Positions 7,016-11,761 of a DNA stretch of 11,761 nucleotides are shown here, piece after piece; within the stretch, counting starts at the first letter, position 1, and the number at the start of each line of letters is the position of its first letter. A program made the position numbers and the translations under genes. Origin of the DNA: Lysobacteraceae bacterium (GTDB taxonomy: Bacteria > Pseudomonadota > Gammaproteobacteria > Xanthomonadales > Xanthomonadaceae); the NCBI GenBank assembly GCA_027483745.1, contig JAIXTZ010000112.1:1-11761 (forward strand), written 5' to 3'. The notes beneath the pieces were generated by a model that worked only from the letters and a program-made list of their open reading frames with translations, ran no database searches and was not told where the DNA came from.

Positions 7016-7411
7016 ATGCGCCATTCCGCCCTCTCCCGCGTCGCCCTCGCCTCCTCCTTCCTCATCGCAGCGTCCACCGCCTCCGCCCACACCGACGGCC
7101 CCATCGCCGATCGCTGGGAAGCCCGCGGCGACCGCATCGACCATCGGCTCGATGCCCGGGGTGACGCCGCCGAGGCCCGACTCGACGCTCGTGGCGACCG
7201 CATCGATGACCGCCTCGACCATCGCGCCGACCTCGCCGAGGCCCACGGCCGCGAGCAGCGGGCCGAGCGCCTCGACCGCCAGGGCGACCGCATCGACGAA
7301 CGCCTCGACGACCGCGGCCAGCGCCGCGACCACCAACTCGACGCCCGCGGCGACCGGCTGGAGCGCCGCGCCGATCGGATCGGCCAGCGCCGCCAGGGCC
7401 GTCGCGGCTGA
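7016..7411 (+). CDS. Exported hendecad-repeat, charge-rich small protein
   Basis: 131 residues, no named family that I recognise, although Arg/Asp repeat proteins of this style occur in related proteobacteria. The ATG at 7016 is preceded by GGAG (7004-7007) at eight bases. Residues 1-24 form a signal peptide with likely cleavage after TASA. The mature part is almost wholly Arg, Asp, Glu, Ala and Leu. Residues 40-124 are built of 11-residue units: RIDHRLDARGD, AAEARLDARGD, RIDDRLDHRAD, then a degenerate unit plus an 8-residue one, RIDERLDDRGQ, RRDHQLDARGD and RLERRADRIGQ. Eleven-residue periodicity suggests one long helix or a right-handed coiled coil in the periplasm. There is no cysteine and no lipobox. 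It sits upstream of the sigma-factor operon and shares its promoter-like element, so it may be a target of that sigma factor. Function unknown. Confidence 0.75.
   Translation: MRHSALSRVALASSFLIAASTASAHTDGPIADRWEARGDRIDHRLDARGDAAEARLDARGDRIDDRLDHRADLAEAHGREQRAERLDRQGDRIDERLDDRGQRRDHQLDARGDRLERRADRIGQRRQGRRG
7133..7387 (+). repeat. Tandem hendecad-coding repeats inside the exported charged protein
   Basis: The 11-residue protein repeats are visible at DNA level as 33-base periodicity. The word GGCGACCGCATCGA recurs exactly at 7127-7140, 7193-7206 and 7283-7296: 66 bases apart (two units), then 90 (two units plus 8 codons). The remaining units are more diverged, so the array is old or under selection for the helix pattern rather than a recent slippage product. 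Confidence 0.75.
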
Positions 7412-7430
7412 GCCCTTTGCCCTCCGTCCC

Positions 7431-7458
7431 GTCAACTGAATCCGAACCGCTGCGTTAT
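7431..7458 (+). promoter_or_regulatory. Candidate ECF-type autoregulatory promoter of the sigma-factor operon
   Basis: GTCAAC (7431-7436), 15 bases, GCGTTAT (7452-7458): the same two blocks as at 6948-6976 with a spacer one base shorter. I see neither block elsewhere in the window. A start of transcription six to eight bases past the -10 would fall at about 7464-7466, on or next to the ATG of the sigma-factor gene. Confidence 0.55.
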
Positions 7459-7465
7459 CGTTCCC

Positions 7466-8038
7466 ATGGATGGCCACGGACCCGCACGCCCTTTGAGCCC
7501 GAACGCGGCCCCGCCGGAGATGGCGCTCGACGGCTTCCTCGCCAGCGTCGAGCGCCGCGCCTTCCGCATGGCCGAGTTGGCGCTCGGGCACCGCGAGGAC
7601 GCACTCGATGCCGTGCAGGACGCGATGATCGCTTTCCTCGGCTACCGCGAGCGCCCGCAGTCGGAGTGGCCGGCGCTGTTCTTCAGCGTGCTGCGCAGCC
7701 GGATCACCGACCGGCATCGCCGCAACACCGTGCGCCGACGCGTGCTCGCCGCCTTCGGCGTGCGCGACGAGGAAGACGCCGAGGACCCGATGGCACAGAT
7801 CGCCGACACCGCGCCTGGCCCGGCCGAGACCGACGAGCGGCAGCGTGCATGGAAGGCACTGGGCCATGCGCTGCGCGCCCTGCCCCGTCGGCAGCGCGAG
7901 GCCTTCCTGCTGCGCGAGCTTCAGGGCCTGTCCGGCGCCGAGACCGCCGCCGCGATGGGCTGTACCGAGGGTTCGGTGAAAACCCACCTGTTCCGCGCGC
8001 AGGCCGCGCTGCGGACCCAACTGGACGATTGGCGATGA
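7466..8038 (+). CDS. ECF-type RNA polymerase sigma factor
   Basis: 190-residue alternative sigma factor with only regions 2 and 4. Region 2 spans about 22-88 (ALGHREDALDAVQDAMIAFL, then WPALFFSVLRSRITDRHRR), covering core-binding and -10 recognition. A charged, acidic linker (100-126) leads to region 4, about 130-185, with the helix-turn-helix LSGAETAAAMGCTEGSVKTH (155-174) for the -35. The next gene overlaps by ATGA and encodes a one-helix membrane protein, the usual place and form of an anti-sigma factor. No Shine-Dalgarno precedes the ATG at 7466, and the proposed promoter would start transcription right at it, so the message may be leaderless. An internal ATG at 7520 has GGAG directly abutting it, too close to work. 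Class is firm; stimulus and regulon are unknown apart from the two local promoter candidates. Confidence 0.92.
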   Translation: MDGHGPARPLSPNAAPPEMALDGFLASVERRAFRMAELALGHREDALDAVQDAMIAFLGYRERPQSEWPALFFSVLRSRITDRHRRNTVRRRVLAAFGVRDEEDAEDPMAQIADTAPGPAETDERQRAWKALGHALRALPRRQREAFLLRELQGLSGAETAAAMGCTEGSVKTHLFRAQAALRTQLDDWR

Positions 8039-8496
8039 ATACTCCCGACGACGGCCTCCTCCACCGCGCCCGCACCCTTTTCGACGCCGAAGTCGAGGCC
8101 CTCGACGGCGCCACGGCCACGGCGCTGCGCGCCCGGCGTCGCGAAGCGATCGCGACGATACCGACGCGATCTCGGCGGGCCTGGTGGTGGCCAACCAGCG
8201 GGCTGGTAACCGCGGCCCTGGCCCTCGCTGTCGTCATGCCACGTAGCGCATCGATCGACGAAGTCGCCAGCCCTGGCGCGGTCGCACCGAGCGCCCCGGC
8301 GGCAACTGTCGGTCGTTCCGGCGGCGTCCCGGAGAACGGCAAGGCGGAACAGGCCGCCCAATTCGCCGATGGGGCGCTCGTCGAGTTCGAGAACGATGCC
8401 GAGTTCTACGCGTGGCTGGCGACCCTGCCCGCCGAATCCGCCGCAGACACGCCCTCTCCGCCCCCCCATTCCCCGAATACCCCGCATGAAGGATGA
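8035..8496 (+). CDS. One-helix membrane protein, probable anti-sigma factor (DUF3619-like)
   Basis: 153 residues. The start overlaps the sigma-factor stop (ATGA at 8035-8038), so the two are translationally coupled. The cytoplasmic N-terminus (1-50) is helical with LLHRARTLFDAEVEALDGAT and LRARRREAI, resembling the DUF3619 proteins that follow sigma-factor genes in many betaproteobacteria. One membrane helix follows (about 51-69, WWWPTSGLVTAALALAVVMP), then an Ala/Pro/Gly-rich periplasmic linker, a small segment with VEFENDAEFYAWLATLP (116-132), and a Pro/Ser-rich tail. This topology suits a membrane anti-sigma factor that holds the sigma factor through its N-terminus. There is no HxxxCxxC zinc motif, so it is not a ZAS-type anti-sigma factor. 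Gene position supports the role better than sequence does; the DUF3619 link is from memory of the pattern. Confidence 0.72.
   Translation: MNTPDDGLLHRARTLFDAEVEALDGATATALRARRREAIATIPTRSRRAWWWPTSGLVTAALALAVVMPRSASIDEVASPGAVAPSAPAATVGRSGGVPENGKAEQAAQFADGALVEFENDAEFYAWLATLPAESAADTPSPPPHSPNTPHEG
8489..8493 (+). promoter_or_regulatory. Ribosome binding site that decides the DUF3106 gene start
   Basis: AAGGA, seven bases before the ATG at 8501, inside the last codons of the upstream gene. An earlier in-frame ATG at 8486 has no site and would only add MKDDA before the signal peptide, so 8501 is preferred. Confidence 0.6.
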
Positions 8497-8500
8497 CGCC

Positions 8501-8950
8501 ATGACCCGCACGCCCCCGCCCTTTCGCGCCAGCGCACGCGCCTTGCTGGTCGCGCTCGTCCTCGGCTTCACCTTGCCTCTGGCGGCGCAGTCCGCCGGCG
8601 CCACTTCCGCCGCCACAACGACGGCCGGTGCGCCGATCCCCTGGGAATCACTCTCGGAAGCGGATCGCGCCGCACTGCTCGAACCCATCCGGGAACGCTG
8701 GGAGCGCGCGACCCCGGAACAACAGCAGCGCTACCTCGAGCGCGCGCGCTTCTGGGCCAGCCTGACCCCGGAACAAAAGCAGCAGGCGCGCCGCGGCATG
8801 CGGCGCTGGGCCGATACCGATCCGGAAACCCGCGCGCGCCAGCTCGAAACCTGGCGGCGCCTGAGGGATGACCAGCGAAACCAGCGGCCCGGTCACGACA
8901 CCCGATCGGACCACTTCGACCGTCCGCGCGATCCCTTGCAGCAGCGCTGA
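8501..8950 (+). CDS. DUF3106 domain exported protein
   Basis: 149 residues. A signal peptide (about 1-30, core ARALLVALVLGFTLPLAAQ) is followed by a low-complexity Ala/Thr/Ser stretch, then the DUF3106 domain (about 47-125): IPWESLSEADRAALLEPIRE, then W..A-TPEQQQRYLERARFWASLTPEQKQQARRGMRRW (split pattern), ending in ETWRRLRDDQR. The repeated W plus L/SPEQ pattern gives two or three short amphipathic helices, somewhat like periplasmic stress-sensing helical proteins; that likeness is only impressionistic. The tail is basic and His/Asp-rich. The gene starts four bases after the upstream stop, making a three-gene operon with the sigma factor. In betaproteobacteria the matching set (sigma, DUF3619, DUF3106) is often followed by an RDD membrane protein; here pntA1 converges 24 bases later instead. 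Biochemical role unknown. Confidence 0.82.
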   Translation: MTRTPPPFRASARALLVALVLGFTLPLAAQSAGATSAATTTAGAPIPWESLSEADRAALLEPIRERWERATPEQQQRYLERARFWASLTPEQKQQARRGMRRWADTDPETRARQLETWRRLRDDQRNQRPGHDTRSDHFDRPRDPLQQR

Positions 8951-8974
8951 GACCGGGTCCGCGCCGGCTTGGCC

Positions 8975-10072
8975 TCAGGCCGTCGCGGCGGCCTCGGCGC
9001 GCACCCAGCAACTCTTGTCGATCAGCTCGTCGTTCCAATCGAGCGTGATCGCGCCGTCCTTCAGGAACAGGCTGACGAAGTTCAGCAGGTTGCGGGCGTA
9101 CATCTCGCTGGCATGCACGGCGCCGCTGCTGGCGAGGTTGAGCGGGCCGGCGACGGTGACGCCGCCGTGCTGCACGTTCTCGCCCGGCATCGTCAGCTCG
9201 CAGTTGCCGCCGGTCTCGGCGGCGAGATCGACGACCACGCTACCCGGCTTCATGCCGGCCACCATGGCCGCGGTGATGATCTTCGGCGCGGCCCGGCCCG
9301 GCACGGCGGCCGTGCACACCACCACGTCGATGGTCTTGAGATGGTCGGCGAGGCGCTGCTGCTGCAGGGCGCGCTCCTCGGCGCTGAGCTCGCGCGCGTA
9401 GCCGCCGCTGCCGGCGGCCGACACGCCGAGGTCGAGGAACTTGCCGCCCAGCGATTCGATCTGCTCGCGCGTCTCCGGGCGCACGTCGAAGCCTTCGACC
9501 TGGGCACCGAGTCGGCGCGCCGTGGCGATGGCCTGCAAACCGGCGACGCCGGCGCCGACGACCAGCACCTTCGACGGGCGGATCGTGCCGGCCGCGGTGC
9601 TCAGCATCGGGAAGAAGCGCGGCGCGAGCTGCGCGCCCAGCAGCACGGCCTTGTAGCCGGCCATACCGGCCTGCGAGCTGAGCACGTCCATGGCCTGCGC
9701 GCGGGTGGTGCGCGGCAGCTTCTCCATGGCGAAGGCGGTGGCGCCGCGCGCCTTCAGCGCGGCCTCGCGGTCGCCGGGCGCGTGGGCGGCGAGCATGCCG
9801 ACGACGACGGCCCCGGGCTTGAGCTTCGCCAGGGTGGCGGCATCGGGCGACTGCACGCAGAGCAGCAGATCGGCCTCGGCCAAGGCCGCCGCGCCATCCG
9901 CGCCACCGGCGGCCTCATAGGCGGCATCGGGGAATCCAGCGTCGGCGCCGGCATCGCGGGCCACGCGCACCTGCGCGCCGAGGGCGGCGAGCTTCTTGGC
10001 CGTTTCGGGGGTGATCGCGACGCGGCGTTCGCCAGCGGCAGTTTCCTTCAGGCAGACCACGGTGACCGGCAT
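8975..10072 (-). CDS. pntA1: NAD(P) transhydrogenase subunit alpha part 1 (NAD-binding)
   Basis: 365 residues, complete soluble subunit that binds NAD(H) and passes hydride to the NADP site of PntB. The N-terminus VCLKETAAGERRVAITPET is the alanine dehydrogenase/PNT N-domain signature. RTTRAQAMDVLSSQA (121-135) matches the conserved RAQ loop of the family. The Rossmann motif VLVVGAGVAGLQAIATARRL is at 169-188, with acidic D196 after the second strand (GFDVR). VDLAAETGGNCE (281-292) and the tail motif YARNLLNFVSLFLKDG (325-340) complete the C-domain. A GAGGA site (10080-10084) lies seven bases before the ATG. It is 59 bases downstream of the DUF1631 stop and may share that transcript. Its membrane partner genes lie 2.1 kb further on the same strand, beyond four oppositely oriented genes. 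No intrinsic terminator is evident after the stop. Confidence 0.97.
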   Translation of the reverse strand: MPVTVVCLKETAAGERRVAITPETAKKLAALGAQVRVARDAGADAGFPDAAYEAAGGADGAAALAEADLLLCVQSPDAATLAKLKPGAVVVGMLAAHAPGDREAALKARGATAFAMEKLPRTTRAQAMDVLSSQAGMAGYKAVLLGAQLAPRFFPMLSTAAGTIRPSKVLVVGAGVAGLQAIATARRLGAQVEGFDVRPETREQIESLGGKFLDLGVSAAGSGGYARELSAEERALQQQRLADHLKTIDVVVCTAAVPGRAAPKIITAAMVAGMKPGSVVVDLAAETGGNCELTMPGENVQHGGVTVAGPLNLASSGAVHASEMYARNLLNFVSLFLKDGAITLDWNDELIDKSCWVRAEAAATA

Positions 10073-10113
10073 CGGCGCGTCCTCGACTAGGGAGCCCCGA
10101 TGCTAGCCCACGG

Positions 10114-10147
10114 TTCAGGCGCTGTCCTGCCTCAGGCGATGTCCTGC
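10114..10147. repeat. 17-base tandem duplication over the end of the DUF1631 gene
   Basis: Two adjacent 17-base units, TTCAGGCGCTGTCCTGC (10114-10130) and CTCAGGCGATGTCCTGC (10131-10147), differ at two positions. The right unit holds the stop and last codons of the DUF1631 gene (minus strand, ...QDIA-stop); the left unit is an out-of-frame copy of that end in the gap before pntA1. It looks like a small local slippage duplication. Confidence 0.8.
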
Positions 10148-11761
10148 TTCAAGCGGCCGACCATGCGCTGCAGGGCGTCCTCGAAGGCGCCGCCCTGGGC
10201 GTCGCGCAACTGGAGTTTGCCGAGCTTCTTCAGGGCGCCCAGTTCCTCGACGGAGGCGACCAGCATGCGCACGCCGCGGCGGTTCACGAACATCAGGCGG
10301 TTCGAGATGGGCGAGATCCAGGCCAGCTTGGCCGGGGCCAGCTTCTCGTCTTCGCCGGCCAGGCTGATCCAGTCGCCAACCTTGAGGTCGCGGAGCTGGG
10401 CGAGGTCGTCCGGATCGAAGTCCGGGGCGGCGTCGGTGCCGCCGACGATCTTCAGGCGCGGCTGCGCGGGCAGCGGCGGCGGCTCCGGAGCGACGCGGAG
10501 CACCGCGGCGGCCTGCTGCGCGGCCACGGCGTCGCCGCGGCGCTGGGCTTCGACGCCGTCGGCGATGGCCTTGATCACGCCATCGGCGGCATCACCGTGC
10601 ACGCCCGAGCTGCCGAGCACGGCGACGAGATCGGCGCTCAGGCCCTGCATCGCCGTGGGAATGCTGATGCCACCGGCCTTGCCGCCCGGCAGCAGGTCGA
10701 GGAGCTTGTCGGCCAGCGACAGGGCCGCCGACCAGGCGACCGATTCGGTGCCTTCGCGCAACGCGACGAGCGAAAGATGGTGCGACCAGCTGCGTGCGAG
10801 GAACTCGCGCAGCGCCGCCGGCACCTTGCGGCCGTCGACGCGGTTCGACACTTCGCCACCGGCCTGCACGCGGGCGTGCTCGAGGCGCTCCTGTCCGCGC
10901 TGCGCCTCGGCGGCGCGCTTCTCGGCCAGTTCGACGCGCTTCTGGTGCTGCTCGAGGAAGCCGCGCAGCTCGGACTCGAGCGTCTCGAAGATGGCGACGT
11001 CTTCGTTGAAATCCCCCACGAGGGTGTCGACCACCTGCTCGGCCTTGCCGAGCATCTCGCGCTCGTGCGCGCTCTGCCCGCCGTTGCCTTCGCAGGCTTC
11101 GGTGACCGCGTTGAGCAGCCGGCGCGCCGGGTGCGTGCGGTACATGAACATCTGGCGGTCGAGCAGGGCCACCTTGACGTAGGGCACGACGAGGCGGCTC
11201 ACGAGGTTGCGCGCGCGCTGCTCGAAATCGTGCTCGTCGAACAGCACGTCGAAGAGCATGCCGACGAGGTCGACCGCGTCCTCCTCGTCGGGGCTGATGC
11301 GCACCTGCTCGGGCGACAAGCCGATGCGGCGGGCGCTTTCGAGCAGGTCGCGCTTCAACAGGACGGAGAGCGAGGCCTCGTGGCGCTCCATGGTCTCGAG
11401 CACGGAGGGCGGCACTTCGGTCTGCATCAGCGAGAGCACCGAGAGCATCTCGGTGGTCTGCAGGGCCCGGCGCTCGGGCAGGCCGTGGCCCATGGCGCCG
11501 GTGGCCGGACCGCCGGACTGCTGCGGGCGCAGGGCGCGGAGCATCTCCCGCAGCAAGCTGAAGACGTTGGCGTCCTCCTGCGACGTCGGCGCCGCATGGC
11601 CATGGCCCTGCGCATAGCCACCGGCCTCGTGGTCAGAAGATAGCGTCGCGGCGCTGGGATGCGAGGGCGGCGGCGCGCTGCCGGGGCGCGGCGCCCCGCT
11701 GCCGGGACGCATCGAACCGCCGGGGCCGATGCCCTGGCGCGGCACGAGGCCCGCCGCCGTG
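10132..11761 (-). CDS. DUF1631 family protein, C-terminal part (5' end outside window)
   Basis: About 543 codons are visible and the frame stays open to the window edge. The GTG at 11745 has Pro/Gly/His-rich sequence before the first conserved helix, and family members are usually longer (roughly 700 or more residues), so the true start is probably beyond the edge. Numbering from 11745, the visible parts are a low-complexity N-terminal stretch (1-58), a helical block (FSLLREMLRALRP and onwards, 62-135), the conserved core LVGMLFDVLFDEHDF (160-174) with VSRLVVPYVKVALLDRQMF (182-200) and HPARRLLNAVTEA, a charged coiled coil (about 255-295), and a beta-rich C-terminal segment (KVGDWISL and AKLAWISPISNRLMFVNRRG, 455-491) resembling a PilZ-like barrel. 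I do not see a clear RxxxR c-di-GMP motif. Such proteins are sometimes mislabelled thymidine phosphorylase; nothing here supports that. Function unknown, possibly cyclic-nucleotide related. Confidence 0.85.
   Translation of the reverse strand, partial: TAAGLVPRQGIGPGGSMRPGSGAPRPGSAPPPSHPSAATLSSDHEAGGYAQGHGHAAPTSQEDANVFSLLREMLRALRPQQSGGPATGAMGHGLPERRALQTTEMLSVLSLMQTEVPPSVLETMERHEASLSVLLKRDLLESARRIGLSPEQVRISPDEEDAVDLVGMLFDVLFDEHDFEQRARNLVSRLVVPYVKVALLDRQMFMYRTHPARRLLNAVTEACEGNGGQSAHEREMLGKAEQVVDTLVGDFNEDVAIFETLESELRGFLEQHQKRVELAEKRAAEAQRGQERLEHARVQAGGEVSNRVDGRKVPAALREFLARSWSHHLSLVALREGTESVAWSAALSLADKLLDLLPGGKAGGISIPTAMQGLSADLVAVLGSSGVHGDAADGVIKAIADGVEAQRRGDAVAAQQAAAVLRVAPEPPPLPAQPRLKIVGGTDAAPDFDPDDLAQLRDLKVGDWISLAGEDEKLAPAKLAWISPISNRLMFVNRRGVRMLVASVEELGALKKLGKLQLRDAQGGAFEDALQRMVGRLKQDIA

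Noticed and set aside
7127..7296. Repeated GGCGACCGCATCGA words as a CRISPR or regulatory iteron array
   Set aside because: Spacing is in multiples of codons and follows the 11-residue protein repeat, so they are coding repeats.
8971..8981. GGCCTCAGGCC as an intrinsic terminator between the convergent operons
   Set aside because: Stem of four pairs with a three-base loop, no U run, and it overlaps the pntA1 stop codon.
6580..10072. Separate pntA1 and pntA2 read as a frameshifted or broken pntA
   Set aside because: Both parts are full length with proper starts and match the natural three-subunit form; only their separation is odd.
8969..10090. 373-codon plus-strand frame opposite pntA1
   Set aside because: Antisense shadow of a gene with complete PntA1 motifs.
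10597..11643. 348-codon plus-strand frame opposite the DUF1631 gene
   Set aside because: Antisense shadow, with no start signal or recognisable domain.

Overview
The window is dense, high-GC bacterial chromosome. Gene content points to a gammaproteobacterium near the Xanthomonadales/Lysobacterales: CorC, CorA, SufT, a three-subunit transhydrogenase, a DUF1631 protein, and a sigma factor followed by a DUF3106 gene. This placement comes from gene content and protein style only and is tentative. I see no RNA genes, insertion sequences, phage genes or CRISPR. No stretch longer than 150 bases lacks a gene; the largest gaps are 3409-3540 and 6868-7015.

Layout. Positions 1-2825 (+): the end of corC, overlapped by a DUF4105/Lnb-type membrane protein gene, then the Mg transporter gene corA. 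Positions 2857-3408 (-): sufT, divergent from a small four-helix membrane protein gene (3541-3972, +). Positions 3980-6867 (-): a DUF1176 protein gene, pntB and pntA2, transcribed right to left as pntA2-pntB-DUF1176. Positions 7016-8950 (+): a secreted repeat protein, an ECF-type sigma factor, a one-helix membrane protein that looks like its anti-sigma partner, and a secreted DUF3106 protein. Positions 8975-11761 (-): pntA1, preceded by a DUF1631 gene that runs off the right edge.

Three points stand out. (a) The transhydrogenase set is split: pntA1 and pntA2-pntB share a strand but are separated by about 2.1 kb carrying four genes on the other strand. (b) The repeat-protein gene and the sigma-factor gene are each preceded by the same two-block element, GTCAAC, 15 or 16 bases, GCGTTAT. 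It resembles an ECF promoter, so the sigma factor may drive its own operon and the repeat protein. (c) The gene overlapping the end of corC, where lnt sits in E. coli and Pseudomonas, encodes a DUF4105 protein. That is the family of the Bacteroides lipoprotein N-acyltransferase Lnb.

Working model (inference): the 7.0-8.95 kb cassette is a self-contained envelope-response unit (sigma factor, membrane-bound regulator, two small exported helical charged proteins) inserted into the pnt operon. The left block is an envelope/Mg2+ group, and the pnt genes supply NADPH from the proton gradient.
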